Notes: generated by a model from the letters alone, not told the origin. Numbered from the stretch's first letter, positions 8,102 to 18,385 are shown. The stretch: 35,508 nucleotides of DNA from Allochromatium palmeri (GCF_009720725.1 NZ_WNKT01000039.1:1-35508); one strand, 5' to 3'. Made by a program: numbers and translations.

Positions 8102-11100
8102 CTATGGATTAATCCGTGCTGTGAAACGCCCGCCTGCCTGTACCTGAAAGCCAGGTTGCAAGTAAATGCGTGTTCCAGCCTCGAATACGACTTGTCCGGT
8201 CGATGTAATAATAAATCGCGAACCGGCTGCAATCGTGTCACAGGCTCTGAAATCTCGACTAACATTGACAGTTTGGCTGTTCAAATTCAGTGTGCTCTCA
8301 TGCGGACAGGTGGAAGGCTGATCATCGAATTTAGCCAGGAGAGTGTCCCCCTGGATCGACACTGGTGTGGCATCGGGACTCGATGCCGTAGATGTATGCT
8401 CCAGGAATATGCTGCTTTGCTCAAGATCAACAGCAGGTGTCACAGTCAGGGTTCCGAGCACGCCATCGCTAATCGCTGTATCGTTCAGTCCGTAGACTAG
8501 AATCCGCATCCAACCAGGTTCTACGATGTTGAAACTGAGACTCTTGCCAGCAGCGCGCACCACCTCGCCAGAAGTCACCGCAAGAGCAGAAAAGTCATTC
8601 GGGTCGTAACGAAGATCAACCATGACCGCTGCAATTTCCTGACCACTGCTGCTCAAAAAAAGATCAGTTGAGATACCTTCATCCGTGGAGACAGGATTAC
8701 CAAAATTCACTGAGGCATCGGTCGCGATGGCGGCTAGATTGGCGATATCGAGCCCAGAGGGCCATGCTGCACTGCTAGCGTCCATTCCTGTATACTGCGT
8801 CATCGCAACGCTGCATGTTGATTCGATGACTTGATAGATATAATTGTTGATGATGCGCTGCATATCCGTTATATCCATGGCCACTTGTGTGCCGTTGATT
8901 TTCATGCAGCGTGGAGTCGCTGGGCTAGATGTCGAAAGCTCTTGTGCCGCTTCCTGTATTTCTCTGAATCGCACCGCGCCACTGCAATCACAATCCCCGG
9001 TCAGCGTGTTGCAAGGACGAATGATCATGATGTCACCGGGCAAACCTTCAATGAAGACGTCCTGATTGCTTAAATTGAGAGCTGTCGCTTGACTCTGAGT
9101 CAGTCGCAGCCCCTTGGAAGGTCGAGGTGGGTTTTCCGCAACATCTCCGATGTTGCGGATCTCAAATTTCAAGGTGGCTAACCTGACTCCATCACCAATG
9201 GCTGTCGGGGAAGAAGCCTCCTGATAAAGCAGGAGTGTTAATTCGCCGAGCTCAGGCGCATCAACATCTTTAAAAATCGCTGCCGTTGGCAGACGAGTAG
9301 TATTCCAAATGACTTCATCAAAGCGTAATTCTTCTGGATCATAATGCACAACAGTCGAAAAAGCACTGATATCTTTACCAGTCGCTGCAGCATTGACGAG
9401 GGTTAGGTCGATCGAAGCTACTACTTTATCGTTGATGTTCGCTACGCTTGCTTCAGGATACAGATCCGCGATCGAACTCAATGCTAGACGCGGCATGTTT
9501 GAGTTGTAGAGGGTATCCTTAATCAGGGCGACAAAGGTATCTTGTTTGCCACCTGGAGTGGTTTGCGCGGCATTCGTAGTAATCGGGAACAAGGAAAGTG
9601 CAGGGTCTGTTGCACTCGTGTTACCAGCTAGATAGACGGCGCGCTTGCCAGTAGTTGGTACGACTCCGAGCGCAAGCACAGATTCATCATTGAGTCCACC
9701 AAAAAACGATGAATAAGCGATCCGCTGGCCAAAAGGATCCATTTTCACGACAAAGCCATCGGTATTGCCGGTGTAGTCACGCTGATAAGGGTTTTCGATC
9801 AGGAAATCGTTAGACTCGGTCTCGCCGCCGATATACAGATATCTCAACCCATTATCATTATCTTGATCGACAGCGATAGAATAGGCGAAATCGTCGTTAA
9901 TGCCGCCTATAAGCGTAGAAAAATGCACAAAACGTCCAGAATAATCAAGTTTGACGACAAAGGCATCATAGCCCCCTATCAAGCTCGGATACAGCGCGTT
10001 ATGGGTCGGAAAATCGTTCGAATTGGTATAACCAGTAAGCAAGATATTGTCAGACTGATCCAGGACCATCCCAGTCAGATTATCAGTTTTCTGCCCTCCT
10101 AAATAGGTTGAAAAAACCAACTCTTCGTCGGGTGCCAATTTAGCGACGAATCCGTCGGTTCCGGAATTTTTTTGTGCTTGATAGGTGCATTCGCTCGTTG
10201 GGAAGTTTGAAGAGCTCGTGATGCCAGCCAGATAGATATCCCCCGAATCAGTAACAGACATAGCCTTGAGGTTGTCATTACCAGACCCGCCGAAATAGGT
10301 CAAATCTCGAAAATCCTGGCCATCCGGACTCAAACTCAGTATGAAAAGACTGGTGCCGCCGGGAAAGCTAGGGTAGAGATTCGTGCGGGTTGGTAAATCG
10401 GTAGATGTCGTATCACCGCCAATATAAAGGTTGTCGGGTTTTGCATCTCCATTGGGATCGTCTAACCCAATCGCAATGCCAGCATCCTTTCCAGTTCCAC
10501 CAAAATAAGTCGCAAAAGTGAGCGCTGGAGTCGCTGTTGTAGAGACTGTTGTGATAGACAGTTTCGCAATGAAAGCAGCCTGTCCGCCAGGTAGAACGCG
10601 ATAAAGCGCTGGATCAGCTCCAAGTGCCGTCGGGAAATCAGTCGAGAGCGTCTGGCCTGTCAGATAAACATCCGTACCCCAAAGCGCTAGAGCATTAACT
10701 TGATCATCTAAGCTACCACCGATGGTCACCACATAGTCGATCGTACTACCGTCCGCACTCACCTGATACACGAGTCCTTCGCGCTTGCCGAGCTGAGGAT
10801 CAGGAAACAGCGTTAGTGTCGAGCCCCAGGTATCCGCCGTCGACAAGGTGCTACCAACCACCACAGCCTTGCCACTAGCGGTTATCGCCATGGCCTTGAC
10901 TTCATCGTCGGCGCTGCCACCGTGAAAAGTCGAATAGCTTAGGGTTGGATCGATCACCAGCGCCAAGCGGGTGTCGTAAGATGCAATATGGAATCCAAAG
11001 ACATGGGTATCATCTGAGTGCGTGTCCAAAACACTGAATCCGCCGTCGATTCTGATTCGCTCACCTGCGACCTCCTGGTAGATATGGGGAACTTGCTGGC

Positions 11101-11821
11101 GCAGCTCACTCCCATCTGGAAGGGTCATCACCAGGTTGCCTGCCGCATCCAACGCCAACGTCTTAATGCCCGAGACGGCCAGACGCACTTGAGAAGGATC
11201 CGCTCCAGGGGCCAATTCGAGATCATAAACAAGCCGCTGCCCGTCACCCCGGAACACCAGATCGATCCCAGGGTAGATCGCCTGATAGCGAACGCTGTCA
11301 TGAGCCTGAATACCAGCACGCCAGCGCGACGGGTCGTTGCCGACGAAGTAACTCATACGCGTGTGCAGTGCGCGTCCGGGTGTCAGGTTCATACCAGAAT
11401 CGGGAGCGAGCGGACGCAGGCGCACGGCGGGGGCCGACGACTCCGTGCCGTGCACGTGGATGATGGCCTCTTGAGCACCGAACAGGACGTCCGCACCCTC
11501 GATGCGAGCCAGATAGGCGATCGAGTCGTCCCATTGGCCTCGATTCGGGACAAAAAATAGGGGGAAATCCGTCAGACGCGGAGGAGCGCTTGCATTTTCT
11601 GTGTGATCAAGCGATGTCGATGCGGAGGAGGCATGAGCGTTCGGGGCGAGTCCATGCAACCCCAAGCTCGATAGAAATAGGATCAGGAGTAGGAGTCGCC
11701 ACCCGTTACGAGGCCAAGTTTTGAACAGGCTGTGTGGCTTGGCCGTAGCGGCGAAAGACGGTGCTTGGACTGGACGCCATTCAGGACTTGACGTAGAACG
11801 ATTGGGTGAAAATGACGGCAT
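8102..11821 (-). CDS. Large secreted SBBP beta-propeller repeat protein with cohesin-like and dockerin-like segments
   Basis: Protein of 1239 aa. An extended N-terminus (about 40 residues) precedes a signal peptide, NGWRLLLLILFLSSLGLHGL, with likely cleavage at NAHA. Next come a domain beginning PNRGQWDDSIAYLARI (about 89-300), as usually precedes SBBP repeats, and many SBBP units of the type FHGGSADDEVKAMAI, YLAGITSSSNFPT and DAFVVKLD (about 305-770). A cohesin-like beta-sandwich (about 776-925) has VVHYDPEELRFDEV. A dockerin-like stretch (about 940-1000) has GDCDCSGAVRFREIQEA and MDITDMQRIINNYI. A second cohesin-like domain (about 1040-1150) has VDLRYDPNDFSALAV. The C-terminal 70 residues end YLQPGFQVQAGGRFTARI, the stack module shared with three other proteins in this window. 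A GAGGGAAG ribosome site precedes ATG 11821. The exact ligand is unknown. Confidence 0.85.
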   Translation of the reverse strand: MPSFSPNRSTSSPEWRPVQAPSFAATAKPHSLFKTWPRNGWRLLLLILFLSSLGLHGLAPNAHASSASTSLDHTENASAPPRLTDFPLFFVPNRGQWDDSIAYLARIEGADVLFGAQEAIIHVHGTESSAPAVRLRPLAPDSGMNLTPGRALHTRMSYFVGNDPSRWRAGIQAHDSVRYQAIYPGIDLVFRGDGQRLVYDLELAPGADPSQVRLAVSGIKTLALDAAGNLVMTLPDGSELRQQVPHIYQEVAGERIRIDGGFSVLDTHSDDTHVFGFHIASYDTRLALVIDPTLSYSTFHGGSADDEVKAMAITASGKAVVVGSTLSTADTWGSTLTLFPDPQLGKREGLVYQVSADGSTIDYVVTIGGSLDDQVNALALWGTDVYLTGQTLSTDFPTALGADPALYRVLPGGQAAFIAKLSITTVSTTATPALTFATYFGGTGKDAGIAIGLDDPNGDAKPDNLYIGGDTTSTDLPTRTNLYPSFPGGTSLFILSLSPDGQDFRDLTYFGGSGNDNLKAMSVTDSGDIYLAGITSSSNFPTSECTYQAQKNSGTDGFVAKLAPDEELVFSTYLGGQKTDNLTGMVLDQSDNILLTGYTNSNDFPTHNALYPSLIGGYDAFVVKLDYSGRFVHFSTLIGGINDDFAYSIAVDQDNDNGLRYLYIGGETESNDFLIENPYQRDYTGNTDGFVVKMDPFGQRIAYSSFFGGLNDESVLALGVVPTTGKRAVYLAGNTSATDPALSLFPITTNAAQTTPGGKQDTFVALIKDTLYNSNMPRLALSSIADLYPEASVANINDKVVASIDLTLVNAAATGKDISAFSTVVHYDPEELRFDEVIWNTTRLPTAAIFKDVDAPELGELTLLLYQEASSPTAIGDGVRLATLKFEIRNIGDVAENPPRPSKGLRLTQSQATALNLSNQDVFIEGLPGDIMIIRPCNTLTGDCDCSGAVRFREIQEAAQELSTSSPATPRCMKINGTQVAMDITDMQRIINNYIYQVIESTCSVAMTQYTGMDASSAAWPSGLDIANLAAIATDASVNFGNPVSTDEGISTDLFLSSSGQEIAAVMVDLRYDPNDFSALAVTSGEVVRAAGKSLSFNIVEPGWMRILVYGLNDTAISDGVLGTLTVTPAVDLEQSSIFLEHTSTASSPDATPVSIQGDTLLAKFDDQPSTCPHESTLNLNSQTVNVSRDFRACDTIAAGSRFIITSTGQVVFEAGTRIYLQPGFQVQAGGRFTARINP

Positions 11822-11876
11822 TTGGACTTCCCTCGCTTTATATGGTTAGCCATTTTGAAAGATACAAAGCGTCGGC

Positions 11877-11889
11877 AGACGGACCGTCT
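11877..11889. promoter_or_regulatory. Perfect 13-bp palindrome upstream of the SBBP-repeat gene
   Basis: AGACGG-A-CCGTCT, a 6-bp inverted repeat about one nucleotide, 56-68 bp upstream of the SBBP gene's ATG. Its form and position suit a dimeric regulator's operator. No regulator is identified; chance is possible. Confidence 0.3.
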
Positions 11890-11991
11890 CAACGTCTTCC
11901 GTCGCCCAGTGCTTCAATGGCTCCATCGATCTGGTCTCAGACACACCCAACTGTAGACCATACACTCAGGGTTGCATAGCATGCGCTGCGC

Positions 11992-12852
11992 TCAACGCGG
12001 CGCAAGGGCTTCGTAGAGCGCCGAATAATCCGCGTCGGCATAGCCCAGTGATTCGGCCTGGAGACAGCCGGACTCGATGGCCTCGATCATCCGGGTATCG
12101 AGTCCGGCCTCCTCGGCCACGCGCCGGAACAGACCGACATCTTTGTGCAGATTCTTGAGCGGAAAATTGGCCGCGCCATAGTCATGGGCCAGATATTTGT
12201 CGAGCTTCTTATCGAAGGTCTTCGCATGCAGCGCGCTCGCGCGTAGCAGTTCCATGAAGGTCTCAACCGCCAGTCCCTCGTGACGTACCAGGCCCAGGCT
12301 CAGTGAGAAGGTCGCCGTCAGTCCGGCGATCAGCTGGTTCATGGCCAGCTTCAGGGCCGCACCCTGCCCGACCGCGCCGATCAGGCGCGGATCTCGGCTC
12401 AGATCGCGGAACACGGGCAGACAGCGCTCATACAGATCCGGGTCGCCGCCGGCCATGAGGATCAGCGTGCCCTCACGCGCCTCGGGCAGACTGCCGAGTA
12501 CCGGCGCTTCCAGATACTCGCCGCCCTGAGCGGCCACATGGTCGGCGATATCGCGGCTTTCGCGCGGGGCGATGGTGCCCATCTGCACCAGGATACGTCC
12601 GGCGAGCGCGTCGGCCTCGCCCTGCTCGAACAGCGTATCCAGGATGGCGCGCGCATCGCTCAGGAGCAGCAGTGTCAGCTCGGCGGCATCAATCGCCTCC
12701 CAGGCGCTCGTCGCCAGGATCAGACCGCGCTGACGCGCCGACTCGGCACGCTCAGTGCCGCGATTCCAGCCGATCACCTCATGCCCCTGGCGCTTGAGTC
12801 GCAGCGCCATCTCCGAGCCAAGCAGGCCCATGCCCAATACCGCGATCTTCAT
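11992..12852 (-). CDS. NAD(P)-dependent dehydrogenase, 6PGDH / 3-hydroxyisobutyrate dehydrogenase family
   Basis: Beta-hydroxyacid dehydrogenase of 286 aa. The N-terminal Rossmann motif LGMGLLGSEMALRLKRQGH is followed by VIGWNRGTERAE. The substrate-binding segment LVQMGTIAPRESRDIADHV, the central EAPVLGSLPEAREGTLILMAGG, and GAALKLAMNQLIAGL, with the catalytic Lys, are all family features. The C-terminal all-helical part has FPLKNLHKDVGLF. Physiological substrate cannot be set from sequence; succinic semialdehyde/glyoxylate reductase-type or hydroxyisobutyrate-type activity are both plausible. It follows aroE by 27 bp on the same strand. Confidence 0.87.
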   Translation of the reverse strand: MKIAVLGMGLLGSEMALRLKRQGHEVIGWNRGTERAESARQRGLILATSAWEAIDAAELTLLLLSDARAILDTLFEQGEADALAGRILVQMGTIAPRESRDIADHVAAQGGEYLEAPVLGSLPEAREGTLILMAGGDPDLYERCLPVFRDLSRDPRLIGAVGQGAALKLAMNQLIAGLTATFSLSLGLVRHEGLAVETFMELLRASALHAKTFDKKLDKYLAHDYGAANFPLKNLHKDVGLFRRVAEEAGLDTRMIEAIESGCLQAESLGYADADYSALYEALAPR

Positions 12853-12879
12853 CCGTTCCTCCGCGAGAAAGTCCGCCGT

Positions 12880-13725
12880 TCAGGTCGGCGGTGTTGACGA
12901 CAGCGACGCCGGCTGGCGTAGAGATTCGATGACAGGCGCGGTTGCAGGTCGCACACCGCGCCACAGCCGGAAGGACTCAGCGGCCTGTTCAACCAGCATC
13001 CCCAAACCGTCGAGCACACGCACTGCGCCATGTTCGGTTCCCCAGCGGCAGAAGGGCGTGGGCCGATCGCCGTAGAGCATGTCATAGGTCCAGCCGCCAT
13101 CGGCGAGACAGTCATCCGGGATCGCCGGCACGGCATCGGCCAATCCAGCCGAAGTCGCATTGATAATGAGGTCGAAACGCTCACCCGCAAGCCCGTCGAG
13201 TCCTCGCCCCTCGACCGGACCCAGTGCGGCACCGAGCCGCGCCAGTTCCAGAGCCTTGGACGTCGTGCGGTTGGCGATGACCAGACGTGCCAGTCCAGTC
13301 TCCAGCAGCGGCTGGAGCACGCCGCGCGCCGCCCCACCCGCGCCGAGCATCAGCACGCGGGCGTCCGTGAAGTCGAAACCGTGGTTGTCGGTCAGATCGC
13401 GCACCAGCCCCACGCCATCGGTGTTGTCACCGCGCAGCCGGCCATCGGCGAGCCGGATGAGCGTGTTGACAGCACCCGCCAGCTCGGCGCGCGCATTGCG
13501 CTCGTCAGTCAGCGCCCAGGCGTGCTCCTTGAAGGGTACGGTGACGTTCAGTCCCAGCCCACCGGCGTCCAGAAAACGGCGCACGTCGCCGGCGAAGTCG
13601 TCGAGTGCACCGAGCAGACGCCCGTATTCCAGATCTTGCCCGGTTTGGCGCGCAAAGGCGGCGTGGATCGCGGGCGACTTGCTATGGGCGATGGGGTGGC
13701 CGATAACGGCGTACTGCGCTCTCAT
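12880..13725 (-). CDS. aroE: Shikimate dehydrogenase AroE
   Basis: NADP-dependent enzyme of the shikimate pathway converting 3-dehydroshikimate to shikimate; 281 aa, normal length. The shikimate site [11 protein letters not shown] lies at residues 8-18. The catalytic Lys66 is in [11 protein letters not shown] and Asp103 is in GDNTDGVG. The nucleotide-binding loop [18 protein letters not shown] follows. It lies in the hemB - small cysteine ORF - aroE - dehydrogenase set on the minus strand. Confidence 0.96.
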   Translation of the reverse strand: MRAQYAVIGHPIAHSKSPAIHAAFARQTGQDLEYGRLLGALDDFAGDVRRFLDAGGLGLNVTVPFKEHAWALTDERNARAELAGAVNTLIRLADGRLRGDNTDGVGLVRDLTDNHGFDFTDARVLMLGAGGAARGVLQPLLETGLARLVIANRTTSKALELARLGAALGPVEGRGLDGLAGERFDLIINATSAGLADAVPAIPDDCLADGGWTYDMLYGDRPTPFCRWGTEHGAVRVLDGLGMLVEQAAESFRLWRGVRPATAPVIESLRQPASLSSTPPT

Positions 13726-13756
13726 TTCAATGACGAGTCCTGGATAGCGTTTTCAA

Positions 13757-13930
13757 TCATTCTTTATGATGGCCACCCGCGCATTCGGAGCCACACAGGT
13801 CAGGCGCGAGGCGGAAATCCTGACCAAAGAGTAGCACCTGTCCGCGGCGGTAGATCGGCACCATGTCAGCGTCGACCCGTTCGCACAGCTTGCACTCTTT
13901 GCCGATGAAGCTCTGGGTAAAAGGCGCCAG
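13757..13930 (-). CDS. Small four-cysteine (zinc-ribbon-like) protein between hemB and aroE; start codon problematic
   Basis: Read from the minus strand: 57 aa if a CTG at 13930 is used. It has C13xxC16 in GKECKLCERVDADMVPIY and C46xxxC50 in APDLCGSECAGGHH, a zinc-binding or rubredoxin-like pattern. The middle segment RRGQVLLFGQDFRL looks coded. The frame has an ATG at 13937-13939 with a GAGGTG ribosome-like site, but the very next codon is TAA (13934-13936). No ATG, GTG or TTG precedes the first CxxC after that stop; the only internal ATG would remove it. The gene therefore uses CTG or another rare start, or is a pseudogene broken at codon 2. It fits neatly between hemB (36 bp away) and aroE (31 bp away). 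I do not recognise a named family. Confidence 0.5.
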   Translation of the reverse strand: MAPFTQSFIGKECKLCERVDADMVPIYRRGQVLLFGQDFRLAPDLCGSECAGGHHKE

Positions 13931-13974
13931 AGCTTACATCGATCACCTCGCCCAGTGCCGCCGCCGGCGCACTC

Positions 13975-15567
<1,593 letters not shown>

Positions 15568-15571
<4 letters not shown>

Positions 15572-16083
15572 ACATCAAACCCGCTGTATCGCGTCGACTC
15601 GCTTCAGTCTGTGCCGCCCTCTGTCTCGGGGTCGCCGGCTCAACTCAGGCGCTCTCGCTCGTCGTCGAGGGCGACGAGATCACGGGCGTGTCCGGGCTGG
15701 ACATCCAGGGTCAGCGCTACGATGTGACCTTCAGGGACGGCGCTTTCAATGCGCTGTATCCGGCTGAACTCAGTGGCTACGGGCCGCTGGCGCGCACCGT
15801 GGCTCAGGCGCTGCTCGCGGCGACTCCGTCCATTCAAGCGGCGCCCAACTGGCGGGCGGATTTGCGACCGCGCGGCTGTCAGTCGGCCGACTCCTGCACC
15901 GTCCTGATCCCGGACCATTCCGACGGCGCGGCTCCGAGCGCGCGGATGACGCAGGCTGTCGAAGCGATCTATGCCAAGGATCGGTTCAGCGCGGTCCCAG
16001 AGCCACTCTGGCCGTTCGATGCCGCCACCGACACCAGGTATATGCCGGACATGCTGTATGCCATCATCACCCCGGCACGCTAG
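15568..16083 (+). CDS. Secreted protein of unknown function with a PEP-CTERM-associated-type motif
   Basis: Protein of 171 aa. It has a signal peptide, SRRLASVCAALCLGVAGS with likely cleavage after TQA. The segment VSGLDIQGQRYDVTFRDG then AFNALYP resembles the short beta motif often seen in exosortase/PEP-CTERM-linked exported proteins, but there is no C-terminal PEP-CTERM tail here. One likely disulphide pair is CQSADSC. ATG 15568 overlaps the thioredoxin stop, so the thioredoxin partner may be co-expressed with this exported cysteine-containing protein. No function assigned. Confidence 0.75.
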
Positions 16084-16145
16084 CGAGCGTCGGGACGATT
16101 CTCAATGAGCCTTGGACGCCACTTCGGCACGATGCGCGGTCACCC

Positions 16146-16832
16146 ATGATTTCCGATCCCGATCAACGTCGACGTCTGCTGGAAAGCTTCGCTTTTCTGC
16201 GCGCCGGTTCGGCGGAGTTCCAGCGCGAATTCTTCGAGCAGGTGATGCGCGTGCGGTTGCCCGCCGGACAGGCCGTCTGTCAGGCCGGCGCCCAGTGCGC
16301 ACATCTGCCGCTGGTGCTCGACGGTACTGCGCGGGTCTATCAACTGGGTGAGAATGGCCGCGAGGTCACGCTCTATCGCGTGCATTCGGGCGAGAGTTGT
16401 GTGCTCACCGCCTCCTGTCTGCTCAGCGCGAGTCCCTTTCCGGCCTTCGCCGTCTGCGAGAGCGAGGTCGAGGCGGTGGTCGTGCAGCCGGCAAGCGTGC
16501 GCCGTTGGCTGGGGAGCTGCGAGCCGTGGCGCGAATATCTCTTCGGACTGATCGCCAGCCGTCTGGTTGAGGTCTTCGGTGTGCTCGACGCGGTGCTGTT
16601 CCAGCGTCTCGATCAACGGCTCATCGAGCATCTGCTGCGCCAGGCCGAGCGCACGGATTCATCTGAAATCCAGGCGACCCATCAGATACTGGCCGCCGAG
16701 CTGGGTTCCTCGCGCGAGGTCATCAGCCGGGTGCTCAAGGGTCTGGAGGAACAGGGGCTGCTGCGTGTGCGACGCGGCCAGGTCGAGCTGCTCGATCAGA
16801 CCGCGCTGCGGCGTCGGGCGCGGGATGACTGA
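16146..16832 (+). CDS. Crp/Fnr-family transcriptional regulator, cysteine-rich
   Basis: Regulator of 228 aa. An N-terminal cyclic-nucleotide-type beta-barrel (about 15-135) includes RLPAGQAVCQAG and YRVHSGESCVLTASCLLS. A dimerisation helix follows, then a C-terminal winged HTH (about 175-212) with ATHQILAAELGSSREVISRV. Cysteines lie at 45, 51, 85, 91, 104 and 125, but not as the N-terminal FNR iron-sulphur cluster. The GESCxLTxSCLL motif recurs in Crp-like regulators next to DUF2892 genes, as here. I infer a redox or sulphur-species sensor. Tandem GTGAC palindromes just downstream are candidate operators for the DUF2892-channel genes. Confidence 0.88.
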   Translation: MISDPDQRRRLLESFAFLRAGSAEFQREFFEQVMRVRLPAGQAVCQAGAQCAHLPLVLDGTARVYQLGENGREVTLYRVHSGESCVLTASCLLSASPFPAFAVCESEVEAVVVQPASVRRWLGSCEPWREYLFGLIASRLVEVFGVLDAVLFQRLDQRLIEHLLRQAERTDSSEIQATHQILAAELGSSREVISRVLKGLEEQGLLRVRRGQVELLDQTALRRRARDD

Positions 16833-16855
16833 GGATCATGACCACAGCGGCCAGC

Positions 16856-16881
16856 GTGACAAAGTCACCGACAGGGGTGAC
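16856..16881. promoter_or_regulatory. Overlapping GTGAC palindromes, candidate operator for the Crp-type regulator
   Basis: GTGAC-AAA-GTCAC (16856-16868) shares its right arm with GTCACC-N6-GGTGAC (16864-16881), giving three GTGAC-type half-sites. It lies between the regulator's stop and the DUF2892 start, about 80-100 bp upstream of the latter. Half-sites resemble the TGTGA core of Crp-family operators. Confidence 0.45.
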
Positions 16882-16958
16882 GGCCATCGTTAGAGTGCGT
16901 CTCACAGTCAACGTCCAAGCGGCCATCCGCCGCCCGCACTCGAACGGAGATCCTCAGC

Positions 16959-17144
16959 ATGACTCAGAACCTCGGTACACTCGATCGCGTCGTCCGTGTC
17001 CTCATCGGCCTGGCCCTGGCCTTCTGGGCACTGAACACCCAGAACTGGCTGTTCGGCGCCCTGGCCCTGATCCCATTCGGCACGGCCCTGATTGGTTGGT
17101 GCCCGCTCTATCTGCCCCTGAAGCTCAACACCAAGCGGGTCTGA
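16959..17144 (+). CDS. DUF2892 family small membrane protein
   Basis: Protein of 61 aa, two transmembrane helices: TLDRVVRVLIGLALAFWAL and LFGALALIPFGTALIG, then WCPLYLPL. The opening N-x-G-T-x-D-R-x-x-R and the GWCPLY end are DUF2892 hallmarks; the domain also forms the C-terminus of rhodanese-type YgaP proteins. A GGAG ribosome site precedes the ATG. It follows the Crp-type regulator and precedes the TDT/SLAC1 channel, suggesting a sulphur or redox-stress unit (inference). Confidence 0.88.
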   Translation: MTQNLGTLDRVVRVLIGLALAFWALNTQNWLFGALALIPFGTALIGWCPLYLPLKLNTKRV

Positions 17145-17190
17145 TCCACTCGCGCCCGTTCCGTTCGGAGCGGGCGCTCTCGGAGCTATC

Positions 17191-18309
17191 ATGGAGAATA
17201 CGTCTCACACAGTGACGCGACTGGCCAACTTTCCCGTGTCCTTCTTCTCGATGGTCATGGGGCTGTCGGGGCTGACCATCGGCTGGGAAAAGGTCCAGTC
17301 GCTCCTCGCTCTCGACCTTGGCCTCACACCCTGGCTGCTGGGCACGACCGGCACCATCTTCGGCCTGCTCGTACTGATTTATGCGCTCAAGCTGCTGCTC
17401 CATCGCGAGGCGGTGATCCGCGAGCTACACCATCCGGTCAAGATCAACTTTTTCCCGACCATCTCGATGAGCCTGCTGCTGCTGGCCATCGCCTGTCTAC
17501 CGGTCTCGACCGCGCTCAGCCAACCGCTCTGGATCGCCGGTACCGGGCTGCATCTGTTGTTCACGCTCTATATCGTCAGCGTCTGGATTCATCATGAGCA
17601 TTTCCAGATCCATCACATGAACCCGGCCTGGTTCATCCCGGCGGTCGGAAATGTGCTGGTGCCGATCGCCGGCGTGTCCCTGGGCTATGTCGATGTGTCC
17701 TGGTTTTTCTTCAGCATCGGTATCCTGTTCTGGCTGATCCTGCTGGTCATCGTCTTCAATCGCGTGCTCTTTCATCATCCGATCGAATCGCACCTGATGC
17801 CGACGCTCTTCATCCTGATCGCGCCGCCCGCTGTTGGCTTCATCGCCTATCTGAAGCTGGTCGGCGAACTCGACAGCTTCGGGCGCATCCTGTATTTCGC
17901 CGGACTCTTTTTGACACTGCTGCTCTTCACCCAGATCCGACGTTTTCTGGGACTGCGCTTCTTTCTGTCCTGGTGGGCCTATTCGTTTCCGCTGGCCGCC
18001 ATCGGGATCGCCAGCCTGACGCTGTTCACCCAGACCGATCAGGCGTTCTATCTCCAGCTTGGTACGGGGCTGATCACACTGTTGAGCGGGGTCGTGGTGG
18101 TGCTGTTGACACAGACCCTGATGGCGATCGGGCGTCAGGCAATCTGTGTCGCCGAGCACGCGCCAGCAACGGCGCCGGCCTCGCATCCGCCCGTAAATCC
18201 ACCCTCGGGTCGCGTCATACGCTGGCTGATCGTCGCCTTGCTGGTGCTGACGTTCGCGGCTGGGGTGTGGCTGGCGATGGCTTTCGCACCGCCGGTTGCA
18301 TCGATGTAG
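17191..18309 (+). CDS. TDT/SLAC1-family membrane channel or transporter (TehA-like)
   Basis: Integral membrane protein of 372 aa with about ten hydrophobic helices. The N-terminal LANFPVSFFSMVMGLSGLTI is the family signature of the TehA/SLAC1 voltage-dependent anion channel superfamily. Further signatures include VKINFFPTISMSLLLLAIA and FFLSWWAYSFPLAA. Family members pass small anions such as sulphite, chloride or C4-dicarboxylates; the substrate here is unknown. A CGGAG-type ribosome site lies before ATG 17191. Sulphite or sulphur-anion export would suit the DUF2892/Crp context, which is inference. Confidence 0.9.
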   Translation: MENTSHTVTRLANFPVSFFSMVMGLSGLTIGWEKVQSLLALDLGLTPWLLGTTGTIFGLLVLIYALKLLLHREAVIRELHHPVKINFFPTISMSLLLLAIACLPVSTALSQPLWIAGTGLHLLFTLYIVSVWIHHEHFQIHHMNPAWFIPAVGNVLVPIAGVSLGYVDVSWFFFSIGILFWLILLVIVFNRVLFHHPIESHLMPTLFILIAPPAVGFIAYLKLVGELDSFGRILYFAGLFLTLLLFTQIRRFLGLRFFLSWWAYSFPLAAIGIASLTLFTQTDQAFYLQLGTGLITLLSGVVVVLLTQTLMAIGRQAICVAEHAPATAPASHPPVNPPSGRVIRWLIVALLVLTFAAGVWLAMAFAPPVASM

Positions 18310-18385
18310 CCTGACCTCAGCAGGCGCCGGCACGCGTGCCTGGCGCCCGCTGGTTCCTGACGCCATCAGCAAGCTGCCCCTTTTG

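Noticed and set aside
11837-11867. TTGTAT...TATAAA as promoter of the SBBP gene
   Set aside because: It would put the transcript start within the ribosome site, leaving no usable leader.
13030-13908. Plus-strand 292-aa frame opposite aroE
   Set aside because: Lies on the wrong strand of aroE, whose catalytic motifs are complete; no coherent domain.
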